Below, in pieces: positions 8,263-16,413 of a stretch of DNA of 61,940 bases; the first letter of the stretch is position 1, and each line of letters opens with the position of its first letter. Where the stretch lies: contig NZ_JBAKHX010000044.1 of NCBI RefSeq assembly GCF_036906915.1, forward strand, positions 1 to 61,940, given 5' to 3'. Position numbers and translations under genes: made by a program. The notes beneath the pieces were generated by a model that did no database searches, had not been told where the DNA came from, and was given only the letters and a program-made list of their open reading frames with translations. Source of the stretch: Phytohabitans sp036906915 (GTDB lineage: Bacteria > Actinomycetota > Actinomycetes > Mycobacteriales > Micromonosporaceae).

Positions 8263-9836
8263 TCCCCGGACGCCGCGGCGTCCGGTGGCGCCGCCGCGAT
8301 CGTGTGCATGATCCGGTCCTCGTCGATGTCCGCCCCGCGCAGCGTTCCCACGACGGCGCCATCGCGCAGCACGAGTACTCGGTCGGCGCCCTCGACGAGC
8401 TCCTCCAATTCGGACGAGATCAGCAGGACGCCAAGGCCCTGCGCGGCCAGTTCGTCGATGAGAGCCTGGATCTCGGCCTTGGCGCCCACGTCGATGCCGC
8501 GGGTCGGCTCGTCGAGGATGAGCACCGCCGGGTGCAGGCACAGCATCCGAGCCAGCAGCACCTTCTGCTGGTTGCCACCTGACAGCTCCCGTACCTTCTG
8601 GTGCGGGCTGGACAGCTTGATCTGCAGGCGCTTGACGAACGTGTCCACCAGCCGGTCCTGCCGCCGGTCGGAGAGGAACCCTGCCCGGGTGAGCCGTGGC
8701 AGAGCGGCGAGCACGATGTTGTCGCGTACCGACAGCTCGCCGATCACACCCTCGGCCGCGCGATCCTCGGGCACCATGCCCAGGCCGTGCCGGATGGCGG
8801 CGGCCGGTGACCAGCGACGGGCCCGCTTGGCGGCGCCGCCCGCGTGGCCGCGGACATGAACAGAGCCGCTGTCGACCGGCTCGGCTCCGAACACGGCCTT
8901 CGCGGTCTCGGTGCGCCCGGACCCGAGCAGGCCCGCCAACCCGACCACCTCGCCAGCGTGCACGTCGACGCTGACCCGCGAGAGCAGCGGCCGGCGGGTC
9001 AGCCCTTCGGCCCGCAGGACCGGCTCCCCCGATGCCGCGTGATGCTCCTCGCTGAAGCTGGTGGCTCCGTGCTCGCGCACATCCGCTACGGCGCGGCCGA
9101 GCATCATGGCTACCAGCCTGAGCCGGTTGGTGTCCGCAACGGATCCACTGTGGACAACTTGGCCGTCACGCAGCACGGTGACCCGCTGGCAGACGCGGAA
9201 AACCTCGTCGAGTTTGTGTGTCACGTACAGCACCGCTATCTGCTGGCGGCGCAGCAGCTCGATGACCGCGACCAGCCGGTCGACCTCGCGCGGCTCCAGC
9301 GACGACGTCGGCTCGTCCATGATGACCACTCGGGCGTCGGTGGACAACGCGCGGGCCACGGCGATCATCTGCTGGACCCCGAGGCCGAGCTCGCCGAGGG
9401 GCCGGCGGACGTCGACCGTGATCCCGTACCGCTGCAGCACGTCGCGCGCCTGCCGGTTCATCCGGCGGAAACTGACCAGACCGAGGCGGTTGGTCGGCTC
9501 CCGGCCAAGGAACAGGTTTCCGGCCACACTCCGCAGCGGTACGAGGCTGACCTCCTGATAGATGGTGCTGATACCCGCGGCCTGAGCGTCCCGGGGTCCC
9601 GCGAACTGGACCGGCTCGCCGTCGTAGTACACCTGGCCCTCATCGGGACGGTGGACGCCGGTGATCAGCTTGATCAAAGTCGACTTGCCGGCGCCGTTCT
9701 CACCGACCAGGGCATGAGCCTCGCCCGGGTTGAGGTCGAGCGATACCCCGTCGAGTGCCCTTGCGCCCGCGAACCGCTTGCTCACCGCCCGCACCCGCAG
9801 CGCCGGCGCCGTCGTGCCTGCCTCGCTAGTACGCAT
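8259..9836 (-). CDS. Sugar ABC transporter ATPase with two nucleotide-binding domains (RbsA/YtfR type)
   Basis: 525 residues in the double-ATPase layout typical of CUT2 importers. Domain 1 has Walker A GENGAGKS, a diverged signature LGLGVQQM and Walker B VVIMDEPTSSLE. Domain 2 has a diverged P-loop GLLGSGRTE, an intact LSGGNQQK signature and Walker B LILDEPTRGID. The asymmetric degeneration is usual for this family. Start ATG 9836 overlaps the binding-protein stop by 11 bases; the upstream in-frame start at 9944 would overlap it by over 100. It powers uptake of the sugar recognised by the lipoprotein encoded upstream. Confidence 0.95.
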   Translation of the reverse strand: MRTSEAGTTAPALRVRAVSKRFAGARALDGVSLDLNPGEAHALVGENGAGKSTLIKLITGVHRPDEGQVYYDGEPVQFAGPRDAQAAGISTIYQEVSLVPLRSVAGNLFLGREPTNRLGLVSFRRMNRQARDVLQRYGITVDVRRPLGELGLGVQQMIAVARALSTDARVVIMDEPTSSLEPREVDRLVAVIELLRRQQIAVLYVTHKLDEVFRVCQRVTVLRDGQVVHSGSVADTNRLRLVAMMLGRAVADVREHGATSFSEEHHAASGEPVLRAEGLTRRPLLSRVSVDVHAGEVVGLAGLLGSGRTETAKAVFGAEPVDSGSVHVRGHAGGAAKRARRWSPAAAIRHGLGMVPEDRAAEGVIGELSVRDNIVLAALPRLTRAGFLSDRRQDRLVDTFVKRLQIKLSSPHQKVRELSGGNQQKVLLARMLCLHPAVLILDEPTRGIDVGAKAEIQALIDELAAQGLGVLLISSELEELVEGADRVLVLRDGAVVGTLRGADIDEDRIMHTIAAAPPDAAASGE

Positions 9837-10905
9837 TGGCCAGCTCGGTCGGGGCGTTCTCCTTTGTGTACTCCTTGTCGGAGATGATGGTCTTCTCCGG
9901 CACGCCCTTGCCGCTGTAGAAGTCCTCCAGCGCCTGGAACGCAAGTGGTCCGAACCGCGGGTTGGACTCGATCACCCCGGAGATCCACCCGTCGAGGATG
10001 CCCTGCACAGCACCCTTGGTCCCGTCGATCGTGATGATCTTGACGTCGCCCGGCTTCTTGTTGGCCGCCTTGAGCGCGGCCACGGCACCCAGCGCCATCT
10101 CGTCGTTCTCGGCGTAGATCGCGGTGATGTTGGAGTTGGCCGTGATGAGCTGTTCGGTGACCTTCTGACCCTTCTCCCTGGTGAAGTCGCCGGTCTGTTC
10201 TGCCACGATCCGCAGGCCGGAGTTCTTGGCGACCAGTTGGTCCTTGAAACCCTTCGTGCGGTCAACGGTCACGTTGACGCCCGAGGCGCCGAGCAGGATC
10301 GCGACGTCACCCTTGTCACCGGTAACCTTGATCATGGCATCCGCGGCGCGCTTGCCCTGCTCGACGAAGTCAGAGCCGATCCATCCGATGTAGTCGGTGC
10401 AGGCCGTCTTCGTGGTCAGCAACCGGTCGATGGTCATGATCGGCACCTTGGCGTCCTGCGCCGCCTTGAGCGCCGGATCGAGGCCCTCGGAGTTCAACGG
10501 AGAAATGATCAACGCCTTGGCGCCCTGGGCGATCATCCCCTGGATATCGGCGATCTCCTTGTTGAGATCGGACTGCGCGTTGGTCGTGATCAGCTTGATG
10601 CCCCGCTTGGCCGCCTCATCCTTGATCGATTGGGTCTCCGTGATGCGGAAGGGGTTTGCTTCCTTCTCCGACTGCGCGAACCCGACGGTGACGTTCTTGA
10701 GGTCGAGTTTCGGAACGCCGCCGTTGTACTTGTCATAGGTGCACGCCCCCACACCGGCGGTGCCCTGTACCTGCTGCTGCGCCGCGCTGGTCGTGTTGGT
10801 GGGAGATTCGTCAGCCGCCTTGGTGCAGCCATTCACCGCGAGCGCGAGGGTGAGGAGGGAGGCGACGGCGATCGCGTTCCTGGCGACGCCACGTGACCCG
10901 GACAT
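9826..10905 (-). CDS. Sugar-binding lipoprotein of the CUT2 transporter (YtfQ/RhaS-like)
   Basis: 359-residue periplasmic-binding protein type 1 with a lipobox at VNGC (about residue 27). The mature part carries FAQSEKEANPFRITETQSIK, close to the YtfQ (galactofuranose) branch, as well as AQGAKALIISPLNSEGLDPA and a hinge-region VPIMTIDR. Gene content and order (binding protein, ATPase, two permeases, with a DeoR regulator and sugar kinase alongside) resemble the rhizobial rhaRSTPQUK system, so rhamnose or a related sugar is the favoured ligand; galactofuranose-like sugars are the alternative. Start ATG 10905 has GGAG eight bases upstream. Confidence 0.9.
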   Translation of the reverse strand: MSGSRGVARNAIAVASLLTLALAVNGCTKAADESPTNTTSAAQQQVQGTAGVGACTYDKYNGGVPKLDLKNVTVGFAQSEKEANPFRITETQSIKDEAAKRGIKLITTNAQSDLNKEIADIQGMIAQGAKALIISPLNSEGLDPALKAAQDAKVPIMTIDRLLTTKTACTDYIGWIGSDFVEQGKRAADAMIKVTGDKGDVAILLGASGVNVTVDRTKGFKDQLVAKNSGLRIVAEQTGDFTREKGQKVTEQLITANSNITAIYAENDEMALGAVAALKAANKKPGDVKIITIDGTKGAVQGILDGWISGVIESNPRFGPLAFQALEDFYSGKGVPEKTIISDKEYTKENAPTELANAY

Positions 10906-11006
10906 CGGCGGACTCCGTTCGTAGGAGCGTGTCGGCGCGCGAGCGCCGCCTGCCATGAACAGCAAGAACATGATGGAAAGTGAAGGGCTCTGACAGGATC
11001 TGACCA

Positions 11007-11045
11007 GAGAGTAGCCGCTAGGTGTCAACTGCTGTCAAGAGCTGA
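11007..11045 (-). promoter_or_regulatory. Candidate promoter/operator of the sugar ABC operon
   Basis: Read on the minus strand, the region holds TTGACA-GCAG-TTGACA, two hexamers ten bases apart (one helical turn), then the 11-mer CGGCTACTCTC. That 11-mer recurs directly upstream of the rhamnulokinase start (13593-13603). TTGACA could be a -35 box with TACTCT as -10 (19-base spacer), or the repeats could bind the DeoR regulator. The rest of 10906-11156 shows nothing else. Confidence 0.4.
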
Positions 11046-11156
11046 ACGGCAAAGCCTGGGCAGCGCGCGCCGGAAACACTTATGAGAACGGCCGCAATCC
11101 GACTAAAGCGGAGTCAAAGGGACGCAGCGCCTACTGACACGGCACTGAAGGTCCGC

Positions 11157-12053
11157 TCAGGCGGGTCCCACCGGGACCACTCGTACATCGATGCCGGTAG
11201 CGGCGAGAAGGCGGCGCATCTCCGGATCGGCACCCGAATCGGTCACCAGTACGTCGATGCGATTGGCCGGCACCGTCTGACACATCGTGTCATTGCCCAG
11301 CTTGGTGCGGTCGGCGAGGACCACCACCTGACGCCCGGCCGCCATCAACGCCTGATCGGTGGCGGCCGCGAACACGTTCGGCGTGGTGAGCCCGCGATCG
11401 ACCGTCACACCGTCACCGGAGAGAAAGACCTGGTCGCCCCGCAGCCCCTGCAGGTTCTGCTCGGTGACGGGGCCGACCAGGGCGCCGATCGAGCGGCGCA
11501 GCGCGCCACCCACCATCACCACGTCGATCTGCGGCGCCCGCAACAACGCCTGGGTCACGAGCACGGAATTCGTGACCACGGTGAGGGAACTGATCGTGGT
11601 GAGCTCGCGGGCGAGGGCGACGGTCGTCCGGCCCGGCCCGAGCAGGATCGCACTTCCGGGCTTGACCAGCGCCGCGGCATGCGCCGCGATGGCTTGCCGC
11701 TCGACGGGGACCGGGTCGTCCCCCAGCTCAAACGCGTCCTGGCGACCGATCCCGTCCGCGCCGCCACTCATGGCCTGCGCGCCGACCGCGCCGGCTCCAT
11801 TGGCACGGCCGAGCGGGAGCGCTGTGCCGTCGAAATCCGGCCGGAGCGCAAGCCCGGTGTCGCGGGTAGCCGTCGGCGGCGGGCCAACGCCACCACGGAT
11901 CGATTCGAGCAAACCCTCTGCCACCATCAGACGTAGGTCACGCCGCACCGTCGACTCCGAGATGCCCAGCTCGTCGGCGAGCTCCCGGAACGAGGCATAG
12001 CCGCGCTGACGCACCTGCTCGAGCAGGAGACGGCGGCGCTCGGCGATCAACAT
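11157..12053 (-). CDS. DeoR/GlpR-family transcriptional regulator with an extended linker
   Basis: 298 residues, longer than the usual 250-260. The N-terminal winged helix-turn-helix is clear: RRRLLLEQVRQRGYASFREL, then ELGISESTVRRDLRLM (residues about 7-44). The C-terminal sugar-phosphate sensor domain has the typical VVTNSVLV, VMVGGALRR and VVVLADRTKLG elements. Between them is an Ala/Gly-rich insert of roughly 35 residues (about 70-105). The usual DSGTTT phosphate loop reads GPGRTT, so ligand contacts may differ. It sits between the ABC operon and the kinase and probably represses both until a phosphorylated sugar binds, as RhaR does in rhizobia. Confidence 0.9.
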   Translation of the reverse strand: MLIAERRRLLLEQVRQRGYASFRELADELGISESTVRRDLRLMVAEGLLESIRGGVGPPPTATRDTGLALRPDFDGTALPLGRANGAGAVGAQAMSGGADGIGRQDAFELGDDPVPVERQAIAAHAAALVKPGSAILLGPGRTTVALARELTTISSLTVVTNSVLVTQALLRAPQIDVVMVGGALRRSIGALVGPVTEQNLQGLRGDQVFLSGDGVTVDRGLTTPNVFAAATDQALMAAGRQVVVLADRTKLGNDTMCQTVPANRIDVLVTDSGADPEMRRLLAATGIDVRVVPVGPA

Positions 12054-12105
12054 CGAGGGTTGCTACCTGCCCTTCCAGGGACTCAGATCATGGCACTTTC
12101 TGTCA

Positions 12106-12120
12106 ACTTGTATCACAAGT
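12106..12120. promoter_or_regulatory. Palindrome ACTTGT-ATC-ACAAGT upstream of the DeoR gene
   Basis: Perfect six-base arms around ATC, 53 bases upstream of the DeoR start and just after the kinase stop. The adjacent TGTCAAC (TTGACA on the minus strand) can serve as a -35 box. The most economical reading is an operator for autoregulation of the DeoR gene. Confidence 0.45.
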
Positions 12121-12123
12121 AGG

Positions 12124-13587
12124 CTACAGGAGCGCAACGAAACGCGCGTACGCGGCTTCGAATTCTCCCCGGTCCCGCCTCGGTTCGTAGATCCGCGGCG
12201 GCATCGAACGCCGCACCACCGCGCGCAGGTCCGCCAACGACCCGAGTTCCCGGGCCGTCCACGCCTGGACGAGGATGTTGCCGATCGCGGTGGCCTCGAC
12301 CGGGCCGGCGAACACCGGCCGTCCCATCACGTCCGCGGTCAGCTGGCAGAGCACCGTGTTCGCCGCGCCGCCGCCGACGATGTGCACCACCTCCGCGGCG
12401 TGTCCGGACAGCGCTTCGGCTCGTTCCAGCGTCCATCGGTACCGACAGGCCAGGCTGTCCAGGATGCACCGGGCCGTCCCAGCCGGATCGACCGGAACCG
12501 GCTGCCCGGTCGCCGCGCAGATCTCAGCGATACGCGCCGGCACGTCGCCCTCCCACAGGAACGTCGGGTCGTCCGGATCGAACAGGGTGCGAAAACCCGG
12601 CTCTCGCCCCGCCGCTGAGGTCAACTCGCTGTAGGACAACGGCGCGGTGCGCCGCCAGGCCGCCCGGCATCGCTGGAGCAGCCACAGGCCCGTGCCGTTA
12701 CGCAGGAACCGCACCGTCCCGCCGACGCCGGCCTCGTTCGAGAAACCCGCCCGCCGTGCCTCGTCGGTGAGCACCGGCTCGGGCAGCTCCAGGCCGACCA
12801 AGGACCAGGTGCCGCTGGACACGTAGCCGAAGGCGCCAGCCGCTGGGACGGCCGCGACCGCCGACGCGGTGTCGTGACCCGCGACGGCGATCACCGGTAC
12901 CCCTGGAAGTGCCGCGCCTGCCACACCGCTCGCCAGGACCTGGCCGACCGGCGTGCCCGGGGGTACGACCTCACCCTGGAACAGCCGGGCCGGGACGCCC
13001 AACTGCTTGATGACGTCGAGTGACCACCTGCGGGCGGAGACGTCCATCAGCTGGCTGGTGCTGGCGATCGTCTGATCGGTGGCGTGCTCTCCGGTGAGCC
13101 AGTACGCGAAGAGGTCGGGAAGCAGAGCGAGACGGTCGGCCTCGTCGAGCAGCGCTGAACCCTCCATCGCGACGAGCTGGGTCGCCGTATTGATCGGCAG
13201 CGGCGGCGTGCCGGTGGTGCGGTACAGTTCCGCGCCCTCGGCGCGAGCGAGGATCCGGGCGGTGACTCCATCCGTGCGCCGGTCGCGGTGGTGCCAGGGG
13301 TCGCACACCAGCGCACCGTCGGGACCAAGCAATGCGAAGTCGTTACCCCAGGTGTCGATGCCTACGCTCGCGGCGCGGCCACGGCCAGCAACCCCGGCCG
13401 CAGCGGCCAGACCCGCGGACAGCTCCGCGAACAATGTCGAAACGTCCCAGTGCAGGCCATCCCGCAACGTCATCGGCTGGTTGACGAACCGGTGAATCTC
13501 CTCGACCGTGAGGTGACCGCCGTCGAAGGTGCCACGCACGACGCGTCCGCTCTCGGCGCCGAGATCGACCGCCAGATAGTCGGGCAC
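12124..13587 (-). CDS. rhaB: Rhamnulokinase-type FGGY sugar kinase
   Basis: 487 residues, the usual FGGY kinase length. The N-terminal ATPase-fold motif is YLAVDLGAESGRV (4-16). VGIDTWGNDFALL (75-87) and CDPWHHRDRRTDG are features I associate with rhamnulokinases. VAGHDTASAVAA contains the likely catalytic Asp239; GYVSSGTWSLVG and the C-terminal VHIVGGGAANTVLCQL complete the fold. It would phosphorylate L-rhamnulose, made by an isomerase not encoded here. The adjacent DeoR regulator and CUT2 transporter support a rhamnose-type locus. Start GTG 13587 follows the shared CGGCTACTCTC element by five bases, suggesting a very short or leaderless transcript. Confidence 0.85.
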   Translation of the reverse strand: MPDYLAVDLGAESGRVVRGTFDGGHLTVEEIHRFVNQPMTLRDGLHWDVSTLFAELSAGLAAAAGVAGRGRAASVGIDTWGNDFALLGPDGALVCDPWHHRDRRTDGVTARILARAEGAELYRTTGTPPLPINTATQLVAMEGSALLDEADRLALLPDLFAYWLTGEHATDQTIASTSQLMDVSARRWSLDVIKQLGVPARLFQGEVVPPGTPVGQVLASGVAGAALPGVPVIAVAGHDTASAVAAVPAAGAFGYVSSGTWSLVGLELPEPVLTDEARRAGFSNEAGVGGTVRFLRNGTGLWLLQRCRAAWRRTAPLSYSELTSAAGREPGFRTLFDPDDPTFLWEGDVPARIAEICAATGQPVPVDPAGTARCILDSLACRYRWTLERAEALSGHAAEVVHIVGGGAANTVLCQLTADVMGRPVFAGPVEATAIGNILVQAWTARELGSLADLRAVVRRSMPPRIYEPRRDRGEFEAAYARFVALL

Positions 13588-13708
13588 CTGCCGAGAGTAG
13601 CCGGAAGCGCGGTCGAGGCGCGTGACGACGTCGGCCGGATGCCTGGTGGCCTCGAGTATGCGGTCGACGCTCGCCCATGCCGACCACAGTGGAGATCGAA
13701 GACCGCTG

Positions 13709-14785
13709 TCAGCCGGCCAGCCGGGCCGCCTCGCGGTCGCGCCAGGCGGTCGTCATCTTCGTGCGGCCGTTGGTCCGCAGTAGCGAGCCTTCGTAGATCC
13801 GCGCCCCCGCGAACAACGTCGCCACCGCGGTCAGCGCCAGGATCCCGAGCGACAACAGCGGCTCCCAGGCGGCGGCTTCACCGGCGAACAGCCGCGCCGG
13901 CATCGCCGTTGGCGAGGACACCGGCAGGTACGACAGGATCGTCATCACCAGCGGGTTGTCCTGCAGGACGATCACCGCGACGAAGGGCAGCATCATCGCC
14001 ATCTGGACCGGCATCGACGCGCCACCGATGTCCTCTTGGCGGTTGACGAGCGCGCCGATGGCCGCCCACAGCGCCGCCAGCATCACGAAGCCGAGGACGA
14101 AGAATGGGATGAACCAGCCGATCGCCGGGCCGAGCGGCGACAGTACGTTGTCCGGTGCGTCAGCCAGCCGGGCGCCGGCTGTGCCCGCCGCCGCGATCAG
14201 CGCGATCTGACCGAACGCCAGCACGGCGCCGCCGATCACCTTGCCGGCCAGGAGCACACGCACCGGGATCGTGGCCACGAGGATCTCCACCACCCGGGTC
14301 TGCTTCTCCTCGGTGACGCTCTGCGCGATCTGTAGGCCGAACGTCAGCGAGGTGATGAAGAAGGCGAATGCGAACGCGTACGGGATCATGAACGCGAGCA
14401 CGGGGTCGACGGCGTTCGGATCGAGCAGTTCCACGGGTGGCTGCGCGCTGAGCGCCTCCACGACGTCGGAGGGCGCGTCGTCCATCGCGAGCACCCGCGG
14501 ACCGGCGACCACGGCCGCGTCGACGTCGCCGTCGCGGACGAGCCGCTCGGCCGCGGCGTCATCGGTGACGGTACGGACGTCGAGGCCGGCGTCGGCCAGC
14601 GCGGTCGCGGCCGGGCCGGCGACGGCGGCCACCGACGACGCCCCACCGGCGAAGACCCCGGGCAGGACGGTCGCGCCGACCGCGATGAGCAGGAAGATGG
14701 CCGTACTCCAGAGGAACGCCTTGTCGCGCAGCTTGACCCGGATCTCCCGGGCGGCGACGAGGCGGACGGCGTCGAGTGTGGTCAC
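13709..14785 (-). CDS. ABC-2 type transporter permease (NatB-like)
   Basis: 358-residue membrane subunit of an export-type ABC system. A first helix near residue 25-47 is followed by a large extracytoplasmic domain (about 50-130) and five or six helices clustered in the C-terminal half, the layout of Na+-efflux NatB and related ABC-2 permeases. The motif SVTEEKQTRVVEILVATI between helices 2 and 3 is characteristic of the group. GTG start overlaps the ATPase stop (GTGA). The substrate cannot be read from sequence; candidates are ions, drugs or lipids. Confidence 0.87.
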   Translation of the reverse strand: MTTLDAVRLVAAREIRVKLRDKAFLWSTAIFLLIAVGATVLPGVFAGGASSVAAVAGPAATALADAGLDVRTVTDDAAAERLVRDGDVDAAVVAGPRVLAMDDAPSDVVEALSAQPPVELLDPNAVDPVLAFMIPYAFAFAFFITSLTFGLQIAQSVTEEKQTRVVEILVATIPVRVLLAGKVIGGAVLAFGQIALIAAAGTAGARLADAPDNVLSPLGPAIGWFIPFFVLGFVMLAALWAAIGALVNRQEDIGGASMPVQMAMMLPFVAVIVLQDNPLVMTILSYLPVSSPTAMPARLFAGEAAAWEPLLSLGILALTAVATLFAGARIYEGSLLRTNGRTKMTTAWRDREAARLAG

Positions 14786-15675
14786 CGGGCGACCTCCCGG
14801 AAGATCTCGGCGAGGGACGGGGCGACCGGGCTGAACGCGCGCACCGGCCCGCGGGCGAGCGCCGCCCGCAACACGGCCTGGTCGTCGGCTCCGGCGGCGA
14901 GGTCGAACACCGCGTGCCGCCCGTCGAGGTCTACCAGGGTCACGCCGGGCTGGTCGCGCAGCCAACCGGCGTCGCCGGCGACCCGGATCTCGTACCTCGG
15001 CAGGGCATAGGCCGCACGGAGTTCGTCCCGCCGGCCGGCGGCGAGGATGGCGCCGTCGCCGATGATGACCAGGTCGTCGCAGAGCCGCTCGACCACGTCG
15101 AGCTGATGACTGGAGAACAGCACCGGTACGCCGCCGGCGGTCTGCTCGCGCAGCACGGCCACGACCGTGTCCACGGCGATCGGATCGAGGCCGGAGAACG
15201 GCTCGTCGAGGACCAGCAACTCCGGCTCATGCACCAGCGCGGCCGCGATCTGGACCCGTTGCTGGTTGCCCAGCGACAGCTTCTCGAGCTGCTCGTCGGC
15301 CCGCTCGCCGATCCCCAGCCGGTCGAGCAGGCCGGTGATGTTCCGTGCGACCGCGACGGCGGTCAGGCCGTGCAGCCGGCCGAGGTAACTCAGCTGTTCC
15401 CGGACGGTCATCTTGGGGTAGAGGCCGCGCTCCTCCGGCATGTAGCCGAAACGCCGGCGATGATCGCGGGTCAGCTGGGCGCCGCCCCAGGTCACCGTGC
15501 CGGAGTCGGCGGCGAGCACGCCGAGGATGATCCGCATGGCGGTGGTCTTGCCCGCGCCGTTGGCGCCAACGAAGCCGGTCAGCCGACCGGGCGCCACGTC
15601 GAACGTGACGTCCTTGAGCGCCTGCCGTCCGCCGAAGGCCCGGTTCAGCCCGTCCAGACGCAGCAACTGTGTCAT
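14782..15675 (-). CDS. ABC transporter ATPase (NatA/CcmA type)
   Basis: 297 residues: Walker A GANGAGKTT (about 35-43), signature LSLGNQQR, where Leu-Ser-Leu replaces the more common Leu-Ser-Gly, and Walker B LLVLDEPFSGLD. The C-terminal 80 residues form the small domain found in exporters of the NatA/DrrA class. It energises the permease encoded immediately downstream. A two-component system upstream, separated by a hairpin, is the likely regulator, as in many actinomycete exporter loci. Confidence 0.92.
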   Translation of the reverse strand: MTQLLRLDGLNRAFGGRQALKDVTFDVAPGRLTGFVGANGAGKTTAMRIILGVLAADSGTVTWGGAQLTRDHRRRFGYMPEERGLYPKMTVREQLSYLGRLHGLTAVAVARNITGLLDRLGIGERADEQLEKLSLGNQQRVQIAAALVHEPELLVLDEPFSGLDPIAVDTVVAVLREQTAGGVPVLFSSHQLDVVERLCDDLVIIGDGAILAAGRRDELRAAYALPRYEIRVAGDAGWLRDQPGVTLVDLDGRHAVFDLAAGADDQAVLRAALARGPVRAFSPVAPSLAEIFREVAR

Positions 15676-15731
15676 GACTCGACGCTAGGCAGGGCCAGAC
15701 GCGGCCGCGTCCAGCGCCGGGAGGATCGCAT

Positions 15732-15753
15732 GGGTCCGTCGTGCGACGGACCC
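15732..15753. terminator. Hairpin between the response regulator and ABC genes
   Basis: Perfect ten-base arms GGGTCCGTCG and CGACGGACCC around a two-base loop, four bases after the response-regulator stop. No U-tract. It may terminate the two-component transcript or dampen read-through into the ABC genes. Confidence 0.5.
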
Positions 15754-15756
15754 GCG

Positions 15757-16413
15757 TCATCCGCCCGGCGTCACCACCCGGTGCTCGTACGCGAACACGA
15801 CGGCCTGGGTGCGGTCGCGCACGCCCAGTTTGGCAAGCACCCGGCTGACGTGGGTCTTGACCGTGGCCTCGCCGAGGACTAGCGCGGCGGCGATCTCGGC
15901 GTTGGTCGCACCGCTGGCCAGCAGCACCAGTACCTCATGCTCGCGCGGGGTGAGCTCGGACAGCCGCTCGCTGTTGGAGCGGGTGGCCGCGCCCGGCCTG
16001 GTGAACGTCGCGATGACCCGGCGGGTGATCTCGGGGGCCAGCAGCGCGTCGCCCCGGGCCACCACACGGATGGCCTCGACCAGGGCCTCCGGCGTGCCGT
16101 TCTTCAGCAGGAAACCGCTAGCGCCGGCCTGTAGCGCGGCGAAGAGGTAGTCGTCGCGGTCGAACGTGGTGAGGATCAACACCGCGGGGCCGGTGTCGGC
16201 GGCGACGATCCGCCGGGTCGCCTCGAGCCCGTCGACGACGGGCATCTCCACGTCCATCAACACCACGTCGGGCCGCGTGCCGGCGGCGAGGTCGACGGCC
16301 TGTGCCCCGTCCGAGGCTTCACCGACAACCTCGACGTCGTCCTCCGCCTCGAGGATGACCCGGAACCCGGTCCGCACCAGGTGGTGGTCGTCGGCCAGCA
16401 GTACCCGGATCAT
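15757..16413 (-). CDS. NarL/LuxR-family response regulator
   Basis: 218 residues. The receiver domain has acidic pair DDHH, phospho-acceptor Asp in VVLMDVEMP (about residue 54) and Lys in FLLKNGTPEA (about 104). The C-terminal LuxR helix-turn-helix reads LTPREHEVLVLLASGATNAE and continues with EATVKTHVSRVLAKLGVRDR. Phosphorylated by the kinase encoded upstream, it should activate the neighbouring ABC-2 genes. Its ATG overlaps the kinase stop (ATGA). Confidence 0.95.
   Translation of the reverse strand: MIRVLLADDHHLVRTGFRVILEAEDDVEVVGEASDGAQAVDLAAGTRPDVVLMDVEMPVVDGLEATRRIVAADTGPAVLILTTFDRDDYLFAALQAGASGFLLKNGTPEALVEAIRVVARGDALLAPEITRRVIATFTRPGAATRSNSERLSELTPREHEVLVLLASGATNAEIAAALVLGEATVKTHVSRVLAKLGVRDRTQAVVFAYEHRVVTPGG

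Noticed and set aside
8844..10896. Long plus-strand ORFs opposite the ATPase and binding protein
   Set aside because: Shadows of well-defined ABC genes; translated text is low complexity.
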